From: Bradyrhizobium sp. SZCCT0148
Lineage (GTDB): Bacteria; Pseudomonadota; Alphaproteobacteria; Rhizobiales; Xanthobacteraceae
Assembly (NCBI RefSeq): GCF_018129985.1
Contig: NZ_JAFCKT010000005.1
Span: 310,001 to 374,000, forward strand
Direction: 5' to 3'
DNA length: 64,000 nucleotides
The notes beneath the pieces are model-generated. The model saw nothing but the letters and a program-made list of their open reading frames with translations, had not been told where the DNA came from and ran no database searches. Positions 54,241-63,226 of this stretch are shown here, piece after piece. Within the stretch, counting starts at the first letter, position 1. Each line of letters starts with the position of its first letter. The position numbers and the translations under genes are program-made.

Positions 54241-55767
54241 ATGACCGGAAGCGATGATCGCCCACCGGGTCCGCTGCCGCGCAGCGTGCGGACCGCACTG
54301 GATGCGATGTGCAACACCAGCGAGCGCCGCTGGACCGTTGCCGAACTCGCCGAACTCGCGGGCGTATCGGGTCGTACCCTGCAACGGCACTGCATGACGT
54401 TTCTCGGCAAATCGCCGCAGGAGATCATGCGCGACCGGGGCTTTGACTGCGCGCGGCGCGAGTTCTTGCGCGCGCTGCCCGGAACGCGGGTGATGGACGT
54501 GGCCTTGCGCTGCGGTTTCACCCACTTCGGCCGGTTCTCGATTGGATATCGGCAAAGGTTCGGTGAAACACCGTCCGAGACGATCAGCCGCCAGATGCGT
54601 CTTGCGGCCGGGTTGAAGTCGAGGTGGCAGGGGGGCAGGACCTCATGCGATGAGCCCATGATCCATCTTGGCCTGATCGAGGCCGATCCCTCCATTCGGC
54701 CGCGCATGGACGATATCGCCGACGAGATTGCCGTCGCCATGATGCGGATCGGGTTGCCGGTTGCGGCCGAGCCGCGTTCGGCGCGCTATCAGCTGGTCGG
54801 AGCGGTGAGGGGGACTGGCCGCGGCCAGCGGCTCCTGCTCCGCCTGATCGACCGGCACGGCGGCCGTCAGATCTGGGCTCACCGCATCGACGATCCGGTT
54901 GGCGCGTCAGCCGACATCGAACGACTGGCCGCAGGCGTGGTCGGCTCCTTGCAGCCCGGCCTGCGTGCCGTCGAAATCGATCAGGTGCTGGGCCGACCGC
55001 TCGCCGAACTCGGCCCTCGCGAACTCGCCCTGCGCGCAATGCCGGGTGTTCTTTCGCTCGACGAAGCCGGAAATGCCCGCGCGCTGGAACTTCTGGACCG
55101 CGCTCTGGCGTGCCACCCGTCGCACGCGCTCTCCGCTGCGCTTGCAGCTTGGGTCCATGCTCAGCGGGTGGTCTACCACTTCACCGCAGACATTCGGGAA
55201 GACCGGGCGCGAGGCCTGGAATTGGCCCGGCGGGCACAGACCCGTTCCTCCGATCCGACCGTGCTCGCGGTCGTCGGAACAGCGCTGACCCTGCTCGACG
55301 AACTCGACGGCGCGGCACTCGTGATCCAGAAGGCGCTGGCGGCCAATGGCGCCTCCGCCTGGGCGTGGAGTCGCAGCGGATGGCTCGATGTCTACCGGGG
55401 CGATTCGGACTCGGCGATCGAACGCTTCAAGATCGCCCTCGACCTGGCGCCGCAGGATCCTCTCGCCTTCAACAGCACCATCGGGATCGGCTGTGCCTAT
55501 TTCTATGCCGGCAACTATGCCGCCGCAGCGCGCTGGCAGGCGCGGGGCCTGGCTGAGCATCCGTCGGCAGCCTGGGTGCACCGGACCTTATGTCCCGCCT
55601 ATGTCCTGACCGGTGCGCGCCCGGAAGCCGGCCGAAGCCTCGGAGCGCTGCGATCGAGCTATCCCGACCTCACTTTGTCGCAAGTGCAGCTCGGCATGCC
55701 GCCCCTGCAGCAAACCTATCGGGATCTCATTCTCGAAGCGCTCTCGGAAGCCGGTCTGCCCGATTAG
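54241..55767 (+). CDS. AraC-type HTH protein fused to a TPR-containing domain
   Basis: The 508-residue protein has an N-terminal AraC/XylS-type double HTH (WTVAELAELAGVSGRTLQRHC, and FTHFGRFSIGYRQRFGETPSE) in about residues 20-115, an unclear middle part, and a C-terminal TPR-like region (LELARRAQTRSSDPTVLAVVGTAL, IERFKIALDLAPQDPLAFNS). Such a fusion resembles the layout of some adenylate-cyclase-associated signalling regulators. It is divergent from a methyltransferase gene, its likely target. Ligand unknown. Confidence 0.88.
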   Translation: MTGSDDRPPGPLPRSVRTALDAMCNTSERRWTVAELAELAGVSGRTLQRHCMTFLGKSPQEIMRDRGFDCARREFLRALPGTRVMDVALRCGFTHFGRFSIGYRQRFGETPSETISRQMRLAAGLKSRWQGGRTSCDEPMIHLGLIEADPSIRPRMDDIADEIAVAMMRIGLPVAAEPRSARYQLVGAVRGTGRGQRLLLRLIDRHGGRQIWAHRIDDPVGASADIERLAAGVVGSLQPGLRAVEIDQVLGRPLAELGPRELALRAMPGVLSLDEAGNARALELLDRALACHPSHALSAALAAWVHAQRVVYHFTADIREDRARGLELARRAQTRSSDPTVLAVVGTALTLLDELDGAALVIQKALAANGASAWAWSRSGWLDVYRGDSDSAIERFKIALDLAPQDPLAFNSTIGIGCAYFYAGNYAAAARWQARGLAEHPSAAWVHRTLCPAYVLTGARPEAGRSLGALRSSYPDLTLSQVQLGMPPLQQTYRDLILEALSEAGLPD

Positions 55768-55777
55768 CGCGGAACTT

Positions 55778-56287
55778 TCACCCAAACTTGGCCGGCATCG
55801 CGATCCTGCGTCCGATACCTTCCGGCCGCGGCGCCGCACCATGCGCCTTGCGAACGGCCTGGATCCGCTCGCGGATATCGGGTGGGAACGGCGCCACCTT
55901 GCGCGCCGTCATATCCATGTGCAGCGACATGTTCTCGGAGGTCGCCGACAGCCAGCCCTCGGTCGCGTGCCGCATCTCCTCGAACGTGTGCAGGCGTTTG
56001 TCGTCGGCTTCCAGCAGCCAGACCAGGACCTGCACGGGATCGCCGAGGTGGATTTCGCGCAAATACCGCACGTGGCATTCGGCAGTGAAGGTCGAACCGC
56101 CGCGCTCCTTCATGTAAGCCGGCCCGATGCCGAGTTCGCTCCAGAGCTGGTCGATCGCGCGGTCGAACATCACGTTGTAATAGGCCATGTTGAGATGGCC
56201 GTTATAGTCGATCCATTGCGGCTCGATCTGCATGATCGAGGCGCGGAACGGTTCGGCCTTCGGCGCTGAGGCGGCGGTCTCGGGCAT
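55778..56287 (-). CDS. Acyl-CoA thioesterase-like hotdog protein
   Basis: From the ATG at 56287, with the good ribosome binding site GGAAGGA, the 169-residue protein shows the hotdog-fold pattern WIDYNGHLNMAYYNVMFDRA (4HBT family) and RYLREIHLGDPVQVLVWLL. Such proteins hydrolyse acyl-CoA thioesters. A start at 56347 is less likely. The gene is divergent from the GlcD-like oxidase and converges with the AraC-TPR gene (10 bases between). Substrate unknown. Confidence 0.87.
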   Translation of the reverse strand: MPETAASAPKAEPFRASIMQIEPQWIDYNGHLNMAYYNVMFDRAIDQLWSELGIGPAYMKERGGSTFTAECHVRYLREIHLGDPVQVLVWLLEADDKRLHTFEEMRHATEGWLSATSENMSLHMDMTARKVAPFPPDIRERIQAVRKAHGAAPRPEGIGRRIAMPAKFG

Positions 56288-56370
56288 CGTTTCCTTCCAG
56301 CTATGCGTCCGGTCGCTTGACTTGACCGGCTTTATGTCCTTTGCCACGGTTCTTCTGTCGGGAGGAATTC

Positions 56371-57795
56371 GTGGGCACCACCATCACCAATAATCCGCCG
56401 CGGCCAGCGCCGAAAGCCCTCGCGAGCGCCTTGGAGCAGCTTGCCGCACGCTTCGGCAACCGCCTCATCACCTCGCAGGCCGTCCGCGAGCAGCACGGCC
56501 ATACCACCACCTGGATTCCCAACCAGCCGCCGGATGGCGTGGTGATGGCGCAGGAAACCGCCGACATCCAGGACGTGGTGCGGATCTGCGCGAGGAACGG
56601 CGTTCCCGTCATTCCTTTCGGCACCGGCACCTCGCTCGAGGGCCAAGTCAACGCGCCTGCCGGCGGTATCTCGATCGACCTTCGCGACATGAACAAGGTG
56701 CTCGCGGTTCATGCCGAGGACCTCGACTGCGTGATCCAGCCCGGCGTCACTCGCAAGGCGCTGAACGAGCATCTGCGCGACCAGGGCCTGTTCTTCCCGA
56801 TCGATCCCGGCGCCGACGCCTCGCTCGGCGGCATGGCCTCGACCCGTGCCTCCGGCACCAACGCGGTGCGCTACGGCACCATGCGCGACAGCGTGCTGGC
56901 GCTGAAGGTGGTGCGCGGCGACGGCGAGATCATCACGACCGGCACGCGCGCCAAGAAGTCATCGGCGGGCTACGACCTGACGCATCTTTTCGTCGGCGCC
57001 GAAGGCACGCTCGGCATCATCTCGGAATTGACCATCCGTCTGCGCGGCATTCCCGAGACCATCGCGGCCGGGGCGGTGTCGTTCGAGAGCGTGCATGGAG
57101 CCTGTCAGGCCGTGATCCTGGCGATCCAGACCGGCATACCCGTGGCGCGCATCGAGCTGCTCAACGCCGCGCAGGTGAAGGCCTGCAATGCCTATTCGAA
57201 GCTGACGCTGCCGGAAACTCCGCTGCTGTTGATGGAATTCCACGGCAGCGAGATCGAAGTCGCCGAGCAGTCCAAGGCCTTCGGCGAGATCGCCAGGGAT
57301 TGCGGTGGCGGCGACTTCTCGTGGACCACCAAGCCGGAGGATCGCACCAAGTTGTGGCAGGCGCGGCACGACGCCTATTGGTCGGTCAAGGCATTGCGCC
57401 CCGGCGACAGCATCGGCGTGGTCGCGACCGACGTCTGCGTGCCGATCTCGCGGCTGGCCGATTGTGTCAGCGAGACCGAGGAAGATCTCAAGCGCCTGAA
57501 CCTTCTGTCGCCGATCGTGGGCCATGTCGGCGACGGCAATTTCCATTGCTCGCTCGTGTGTGACACCAACGACGCCGCCGAGATGGCGCGCGGCGAGGAG
57601 TTCATGCATCGCCTGGTCGAGCGCGCGCAGGCGATGGACGGTACCTGCACAGGCGAGCACGGCATCGGCCAGGGCAAGCAGAAATATCTCAAGGCCGAGC
57701 TCGGACCTGAGGCGCTCGATGCGATGCGGGCGCTGAAGAAGGCGCTCGATCCGCTCAACATCTTCAACCCCGGCAAGATCGTGCCCGAGGCGTAG
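56371..57795 (+). CDS. FAD-linked oxidase, GlcD/D-lactate dehydrogenase type
   Basis: From the GTG at 56371, six bases after GGGAGG, the 474-residue protein is an FAD-binding oxidase: VIPFGTGTSLEGQVNAPAGG and GADASLGGMASTRASGTNAVRYG in the FAD_binding_4 domain, and the C-terminal domain with GHVGDGNFHCSL, CTGEHGIGQGKQKYL and NIFNPGKIVP. It resembles D-lactate dehydrogenases (cytochrome) and glycolate oxidase GlcD. Without a GlcE/GlcF partner nearby, D-lactate-like use is the better guess. Confidence 0.92.
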   Translation: MGTTITNNPPRPAPKALASALEQLAARFGNRLITSQAVREQHGHTTTWIPNQPPDGVVMAQETADIQDVVRICARNGVPVIPFGTGTSLEGQVNAPAGGISIDLRDMNKVLAVHAEDLDCVIQPGVTRKALNEHLRDQGLFFPIDPGADASLGGMASTRASGTNAVRYGTMRDSVLALKVVRGDGEIITTGTRAKKSSAGYDLTHLFVGAEGTLGIISELTIRLRGIPETIAAGAVSFESVHGACQAVILAIQTGIPVARIELLNAAQVKACNAYSKLTLPETPLLLMEFHGSEIEVAEQSKAFGEIARDCGGGDFSWTTKPEDRTKLWQARHDAYWSVKALRPGDSIGVVATDVCVPISRLADCVSETEEDLKRLNLLSPIVGHVGDGNFHCSLVCDTNDAAEMARGEEFMHRLVERAQAMDGTCTGEHGIGQGKQKYLKAELGPEALDAMRALKKALDPLNIFNPGKIVPEA

Positions 57796-57846
57796 CGCGC
57801 AGGCCGAGCGCCGTTTATGCTCGCTCCATCAGCTACGGAGCGGGCT

Positions 57847-58209
57847 ATGCGCTGGTTCGCGCGAAAGACGCGACAGGATATCTGGGACGAAGCGATCGAA
57901 GCACCGCTCGGCGACATCGAGGCCGCCGAGCGCATTCGCGCGATCTGCGATGCCGCGGCTCCGAGCGCCACACGAGCTGCGCAGGGCGACAAGCGCGAGG
58001 GCGAGCGCTACGAGCGCGCGGCCAAGGTCGCGATGGAAATCGCGATGAAGATCTCGGATGGACTGATGCGCGACGATGCCGTCCATCGCATCGTCGATCT
58101 CTGCATGACGGCCAACGACCTCAAGACTGCACAGATCCTGTTCCGCGCGATCCATGCCGGCTGGATTCGCGAGACGGTGCAGCGGGATCACCCGACGCTG
58201 GCGTCGTAA
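57847..58209 (+). CDS. Protein of unknown function (120 residues)
   Basis: From the ATG at 57847 (CGGAGCGGGCT before it) the product starts MRWFARKTRQDIWDEAI and is rich in Ala, Arg and Glu, with likely helices (ERAAKVAMEIAMKISDGLM, NDLKTAQILFRAI). No membrane segment or known motif. It follows the GlcD-like gene on the same strand by 51 bases. I do not recognise it. Confidence 0.6.
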   Translation: MRWFARKTRQDIWDEAIEAPLGDIEAAERIRAICDAAAPSATRAAQGDKREGERYERAAKVAMEIAMKISDGLMRDDAVHRIVDLCMTANDLKTAQILFRAIHAGWIRETVQRDHPTLAS

Positions 58210-58225
58210 GAGGCGACCGTCGCGA

Positions 58226-58358
58226 CTCGGGAGGTGCGCTCCCTTCCCCGCCTGGGGGAGGGAGAGGGTATCTCCTCAACGGGACAGCCCCTGGACGAAA
58301 GAACCCTCACCCGGCGCTCCGCGCCGAACCCTCCCTCAAGCGGGCAAGGTGTCCCGAG
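58226..58358. repeat. Palindromic repeat element of the CTCCC/ACCCTCACCC type
   Basis: The element is bounded by CTCGGGA and TCCCGAG. It contains CTCCCTTCCCCGCCTGGGGG and ACCCTCACCCGGCGCTCC with the mirrored GGCGCTCCGCGCC. This pattern occurs between many alphaproteobacterial genes (recollection). It lies in the convergent gap before the SulP gene. Confidence 0.65.
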
Positions 58359-58395
58359 ACCTCGGCACGATCGGTTCGACTGAAAAACCCGCTGA

Positions 58396-60060
58396 CTACT
58401 TCGCCAACTTCCGTACCGCTTCATCCACACTATAGAAGACGTGCTCGCGGGGCAGGGCCTCGAACAGCCTGAAGCGCTCGAAGGCATCCTGCGCACGCAC
58501 TGATTCCAGCCGTGCCAGCGCCACCGTGACGCCTTGCTCGCTACACGCCTTGAAGACATCCAGCAGGATCTGCGCGGCGGTGAAGTCGATCTCGACCATG
58601 CCGCTCGCTTCCAACACCAGCAGCTGCGGCGATGTCGCGAGCACCTTGGTCACATCGTTGCGAAAACCAGGCGCGTTGAGGAAGGACAACGGCGCCTGCA
58701 GTCCGATCACGGCGACGCCTTCGACGCGCTCGCCGGAGATGTGCGGATGCGCCGGCCACCAGATCGTCGTGCCGGGCACGCGCTCGAACTCGACCAGCCG
58801 CGCGCGCGTCGTACTCCAAATGCCGTGCAATAGCGACAGCACGATGCCGAGGAACGCGCCCTGCTGGATCGGGAGCACGATGATCAGGGCGGCGGTGGCG
58901 ACGATCAGCAGGAATTCGCTGAACGACTGGCGGTAGATCGTCACGATCTGCCTGAAGCGGATGATGCGTAACGCCACGAACAGCAGGATGCCGCCGAGGG
59001 CCGCATCCGGCACGTGTTGCAGCAGGCCGGTGCCGAATGCGAGCAGCACCAGCACGATGGCCGCGGCGGCAAGGCCCGCGAGCTGCGATTGTCCTCCCGT
59101 CTCGGCGACGATGCCGGTGCGCGGCGGGCTCGCATTGACCGGAAAGGCGCCGAACAGGCCTGCGAGCACGCTGCCGGCGCCGGCCCCGAGGAAGTCGCGG
59201 TCGACATCAGCGGGTGTGTCGGGATCGGACGGGAACGACTGCGTCGTCGCCGCGGTCTGCACCATCACCACGACCGTGATGACGAACGCAAGCGGCACGA
59301 GGCGCACCCACACTTCCGGTGCCAATTCGGGAAAGGTCGGATGAGGCAGCGTCCCCGGCACCTGACCCACGACGTTGACGCCCTTGCTCTCCAGGCCGAG
59401 CGCAATCGTGGCCAGCGTCGCAGCGACGAGCCCGATCAATGCGCCCGGAATTTTCGCGCTGATCGTCTCGCAGACGAACACCAAGGCCAGCACGCCGAAT
59501 CCGATGCACAGCGTGAATGGGTTGCTGAGGCCGATCTCGCTTGCGAGCACGCCGATGCGATCGAGCGTCGGTCCACTTGGCGACGGCAACCCAAGCACGC
59601 CCGGCAATTGCGAGACGATAATATGGACGGAAATGCCGGCGAGGAAGCCCACCATGACCGGCACCGACAAGAGGTTCGCGATCACGCCGAGGCGAAAGGC
59701 GCCGCCGGCCAGCATCATGGCACCGACCATCAGCGCCAGCGCAATCGCAAGGCCGTGATACTCAGGCGTCCCGGCGGCGGCCAGCGCCGCGAGCCCGCCG
59801 GCGAAGATCGGCGTGATCGTGGAATCGGCGCCGCAGGACAGGAAGCGGTTGCCGCCAAGCAGTGCGAAGCCGAGCGAACCCGCGATGAATGCGAAGAAGC
59901 CGATCTGCGGCGCGAAGCCGCCGAGCCGAGCTGTGGCCATCTGCTCGGGAATAGCTATTGCGGCCAGCGTCAGTCCCGCCATGAGGTCGCCGGGCAGGGA
60001 ATACGACGCGAGCGAGCGGAACAGCGGCCATGAGCTCCAGGCGCGAGAATCGTGCGGCAT
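58396..60060 (-). CDS. SulP family anion transporter with STAS domain
   Basis: The 554-residue protein has ten to twelve membrane segments (ATARLGGFAPQIGFFAFI, NRFLSCGADSTITPIFAGGLAAL, and FLGAGAGSVLAGLFGAFPVN typical of SulP) and a C-terminal cytoplasmic STAS domain (LLVLEASGMVEIDFTAAQILLDVF). SulP proteins import sulfate or bicarbonate; the anion cannot be told from sequence. Length is usual for the short bacterial form. It ends the minus-strand run before the repeat. Confidence 0.93.
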   Translation of the reverse strand: MPHDSRAWSSWPLFRSLASYSLPGDLMAGLTLAAIAIPEQMATARLGGFAPQIGFFAFIAGSLGFALLGGNRFLSCGADSTITPIFAGGLAALAAAGTPEYHGLAIALALMVGAMMLAGGAFRLGVIANLLSVPVMVGFLAGISVHIIVSQLPGVLGLPSPSGPTLDRIGVLASEIGLSNPFTLCIGFGVLALVFVCETISAKIPGALIGLVAATLATIALGLESKGVNVVGQVPGTLPHPTFPELAPEVWVRLVPLAFVITVVVMVQTAATTQSFPSDPDTPADVDRDFLGAGAGSVLAGLFGAFPVNASPPRTGIVAETGGQSQLAGLAAAAIVLVLLAFGTGLLQHVPDAALGGILLFVALRIIRFRQIVTIYRQSFSEFLLIVATAALIIVLPIQQGAFLGIVLSLLHGIWSTTRARLVEFERVPGTTIWWPAHPHISGERVEGVAVIGLQAPLSFLNAPGFRNDVTKVLATSPQLLVLEASGMVEIDFTAAQILLDVFKACSEQGVTVALARLESVRAQDAFERFRLFEALPREHVFYSVDEAVRKLAK

Positions 60061-60149
60061 CGATGCAGAGTCCCCGGGAATGCTGGCGCTGGCCGATCAG
60101 ACTACAGCATTTCCTGGTTGAAAGGAGGCGGATGAGAATAGTCGCAACA

Positions 60150-60286
60150 CTCGTGTCCCGAACGCGGTGCGGTACGAAGTGCCGCTCCCGCAGGGCCGGG
60201 AGCAATTACGCCTCACAGGACGTCGCCGCATCGGCCCCGGCTCTGCGGCGCACCGCAAGAGCGCTGCGCCGCGTCTGGAGCACGAG
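60150..60286. repeat. Palindromic intergenic repeat element (family A copy)
   Basis: The element begins CTCGTGTCCCGAACGCGG and ends GCGTCTGGAGCACGAG, like the 3353-3491 copy. Inner strings GGTACGAAGTG and GCGCACCGCAAG also match. It lies between the SulP and caspase-like genes. Confidence 0.75.
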
Positions 60287-60298
60287 AGTGCAGTTTCT

Positions 60299-61771
60299 TC
60301 AATACCTGCCGCGATAATTGTCGCCGCGCCCGTAGCCGCCACCGCCGTAGCCGCCGCGGCCCATGCCGATTCCGATCCCGATGCCGACACCCACGGCGGC
60401 GGGCGGCGGAGGCGGCGGAGCGCGCTCGTAGACGATGACTTCCTCGGGCGGCGGCGGACGGCGCGGCTTCGGCGGTGTCTCGACCACCTTGCGCTTCGGC
60501 GGGGTGTCGTCGACGCGCTTCTTGATGACGGGTGCGACCGATGGGTTGACCGGCGTCGCCGGCGGCGCCGAACACGGGCAGGTCGGAGCCGTCGCGACCG
60601 CGACCGGGGTCGTCGCGGCGGCGACAGGCACGCCGTAATTGCGGTTCTGCACCCGCTGCAGCATCCGGCGTGCGGTCGCGGCGAGGTCGCTGTTGTCCCA
60701 ATTGTCGAGATAGGCCTCGAACGAGGCGCGGGTGTTGATCGCGGTGGCGCGCTCCCAGGCCAGCATCTGGCGCCGGCGCTCAAGCACCGTGCGCAGGCGC
60801 GGCGTGCGGGTATCTTGTGCGTACAGCTCGACATAGGCCTGATAGGCCGGCACGGTGTCGTCGGTGATGACGAGGTCATAGGCGACCGGCGCCGGCTTGC
60901 CGCGCAATTCCTTGCGCCAGTCATCGAGGCTGCGCGTGCCCCCGGCAAGGGCCATCGAACCCGCGCCTGGAACGGATGCAGGCTGGCCGCTGCTCTCGCC
61001 AAAGAACTTGAAGTCGGTGGTCAGGGAGGAGCTTTCCCAGGGGATCTGCCGTCCGTCGGTCGATTGCGCGACGGCGACGCGGATGCGCTTGAATACCTCC
61101 TCGATCGGCAGATTGGGCTGCTTCGCAACGGTCAGCGCTGCCGCGGTGTAGGGGCTGTCGATGCCGTTGCCGTCTTCGGCCTCCGCGCCGGGCGAGGTCG
61201 AATAGGAAATGAACGAGCCAGGCGCGCCGGCCTTGGTGTCGACGATCGCGAGCCCGTGGCCGGCGCCGCTCAGCGCCGGAAACGGGTTGTTGCGGCAGGC
61301 GTCGAGCATGAAGATGCGTGCCCGCGTCGGCAGCGCGCCGAGCGTGTTGAGCATGTCGTTCAGCCGCACGCCCTGGAGCGGAATATCCGCCTCGCGCTTG
61401 GGATCGAGATCGACGGGAACGAGATAGTTCTCGCCGTCGATCTGCAGGCCGTGGCCGGCATAGAACACCAGGGCCACCGTGTCGGCGCCGCTGGCGCTGA
61501 CCTTGCCGGCGAAATCCGAGATGGCCGCGCGCATCTCGTTCTGCGCCAAATTTGAGGCCGTGGTGACGGTGAAGCCGGCATTGCCGAGCAGCTCGGTCAT
61601 GCCCTTGGCGTCGTTGGCGGCGTTGGGCAGTTCCGGCACGGTGCGATAGGCGGACTGGCCGATCACCAGCGCGAGCCGCGCTTCGGCCGCGGCCTCCGTT
61701 GGTGCCATCAATTGGGTAAGGGCCAGGAGGCTGGAGGCAGCAAACAAACGGGAAAAGGCAGGAAGGCGCAT
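60299..61771 (-). CDS. Secreted caspase-like (peptidase C14) protein with glycine-rich tail
   Basis: The 490-residue protein has a signal peptide (cut near AAAEA), then a caspase-like domain with ALVFYAGHGLQIDGENYLVP (His107) and ARIFMLDACRNNPF (Cys159), the catalytic dyad of metacaspases. After residue 250 follow a helical part and a low-complexity Pro-, Arg- and Val-rich stretch, then a Gly-rich end (AVGVGIGIGIGMGRGGYGGG). Such proteins are common in Bradyrhizobium-type bacteria (recollection). Substrate unknown. Confidence 0.9.
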   Translation of the reverse strand: MRLPAFSRLFAASSLLALTQLMAPTEAAAEARLALVIGQSAYRTVPELPNAANDAKGMTELLGNAGFTVTTASNLAQNEMRAAISDFAGKVSASGADTVALVFYAGHGLQIDGENYLVPVDLDPKREADIPLQGVRLNDMLNTLGALPTRARIFMLDACRNNPFPALSGAGHGLAIVDTKAGAPGSFISYSTSPGAEAEDGNGIDSPYTAAALTVAKQPNLPIEEVFKRIRVAVAQSTDGRQIPWESSSLTTDFKFFGESSGQPASVPGAGSMALAGGTRSLDDWRKELRGKPAPVAYDLVITDDTVPAYQAYVELYAQDTRTPRLRTVLERRRQMLAWERATAINTRASFEAYLDNWDNSDLAATARRMLQRVQNRNYGVPVAAATTPVAVATAPTCPCSAPPATPVNPSVAPVIKKRVDDTPPKRKVVETPPKPRRPPPPEEVIVYERAPPPPPPAAVGVGIGIGIGMGRGGYGGGGYGRGDNYRGRY

Positions 61772-62193
61772 GGGTAAGCTCCATCGGCAACGCGCGCGAC
61801 GATGCCAGCTTTCTTAAGCTGTCGCCATGTGTCCGTCTGTGCGCTGGGTCACGCTTGCGCTGCGGCAAAATGGGCAGCTGTTTGCTGGAGCCGGCAGGCA
61901 TCGGTGTGGATGCATCCATGCCAATTGCGCATTGATCCATGCTCCCATTGGATTGATGGCGGCTTGGCGCGGCAGCTCGCATTGCGCGGCAGGGCATCAG
62001 GCCTCTCCTCGCCGCAAATCTTCGGGTGATGCCGTCGTTCAACTGCGCTGCGCGGGGCCGCTACGCATCCGACGCGCTGCTGCGCGCCTGCCAGCCCTGC
62101 GCTTGCTTGTGCCGTCGCTTTGGCCATACAGTCCGCGCAATAGCCACGGCAACGACCGCGGCGAACAAAAAATAATGTGGGAGAGACCGCACC
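61772..62193. other. 422-base intergenic region between the caspase-like and TRAP genes
   Basis: No supported gene lies here. A short frame on the minus strand (62061-62351) runs partly into the TRAP gene and is taken as a shadow. The sequence just before the TRAP start has GGGAGAG as a ribosome binding site. The divergent promoters of both genes must lie here, but no clear motif was fixed. Confidence 0.5.
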
Positions 62194-63225
62194 ATGACCA
62201 TCGTCCCCGTGAACCGTCGCGCGTTCATCAAGTCGTCGGCGGCGGTCACCGCCGGCCTCGTGCTCTCTCCCGCCATCATCGGCCGTGCCGAAGCCGCGAC
62301 GCTGAAGCTGAAATGCTCCTCCTCGCTGCCGAACGATCCCAAATTCGCCAATGGCCGCGTCTATTACGACAACCTCGTCAAGAATTTGAAGGGCAATGGG
62401 CTCGGCGAGCAGATCGAGGTCGCGTTCTTCCCCGACAACCAGCTCGGCCAGGAAATCGACGTCATCAATTCGGTGAAGCTCGGCGTGATCGACCTCATGG
62501 TGTCGGGCTCGTCGATCTCGGCCAATCTGGTGCCGCTGGTCGGCACTTACGATCTCGGCTTCCTGTTCTCGAGCTTCCCGCAGCAGACCAAGGCGTTCGA
62601 CGCCGGTGCGGCCAAGCCGATCGAGGATGCCCTGCTCAAGGGCGGCAACATCCGCATCATCGCCTGGGCCTATAATTTCGGCTCGCGCAGCGTGCTGGCG
62701 AAGAAGCCGGTTAAGACGCCGGAGGATCTCGCCGGCCTCAAGATCAGGACCCTGCCCAATCCGGTTATCACGGAATGCCTGCGCCTGATGGGCGCCGCCG
62801 CGACGCCGCTGGCGTTCGGCGAGATCTATACGGCGTTGCAGGCCGGCGTGCTTGACGGTCTGGAGCACGATCCGCCGACGATCCTCGCCAGCAAGTTCTT
62901 CGAGACGGCGAAATTTTACGCGCTCACGCAGCACAATTTCTCGCCGCTGGCGATCTACTTCAGCGACATGACCTACAACCGCATGGATCCCAAGCTGCGC
63001 GAGGGCTTTCTCGATGCTGCAAAGAAAGCCGCAGCCGACACGCGGGCCCATGGGCTGGCGGTCGAGAAGGAGGCTCTGGCGGCTTTGACCGAGAAGGGCG
63101 TGACGGTGGCCGAATGCGACCGCGAGGCCTTCAAGAAACGCGTCGCGCCGCAGACCGAGAACTTCATGAAGGCACGGCCGGAATCCAAGGCCGTCATCGA
63201 CATCATCCGCGCAACGCAGGCTTGA
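62194..63225 (+). CDS. TRAP transporter substrate-binding protein (DctP family)
   Basis: DctP-family proteins bind organic acids in the periplasm and pass them to a TRAP permease. The 343-residue protein has a Tat-type signal (NRRAFIKSSA, then hydrophobic run ending near AEA) and the DctP pattern: FPDNQLGQEIDVINSVKLGVIDLM, PVKTPEDLAGLKIRTLPNPVITE and the Arg-containing pocket. The permease gene starts one base after its stop, so they form an operon. Substrate cannot be told; C4-dicarboxylates or similar acids are likely. Confidence 0.93.
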   Translation: MTIVPVNRRAFIKSSAAVTAGLVLSPAIIGRAEAATLKLKCSSSLPNDPKFANGRVYYDNLVKNLKGNGLGEQIEVAFFPDNQLGQEIDVINSVKLGVIDLMVSGSSISANLVPLVGTYDLGFLFSSFPQQTKAFDAGAAKPIEDALLKGGNIRIIAWAYNFGSRSVLAKKPVKTPEDLAGLKIRTLPNPVITECLRLMGAAATPLAFGEIYTALQAGVLDGLEHDPPTILASKFFETAKFYALTQHNFSPLAIYFSDMTYNRMDPKLREGFLDAAKKAAADTRAHGLAVEKEALAALTEKGVTVAECDREAFKKRVAPQTENFMKARPESKAVIDIIRATQA

Positions 63226-63226
63226 T

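Noticed and set aside
62061..62351. Small minus-strand frame with a hydrophobic stretch (SLPHYFLFAAVVAVAIA)
   Set aside because: Over half overlaps the DctP gene in antisense and no ribosome binding site is clear; kept as a possibility only.
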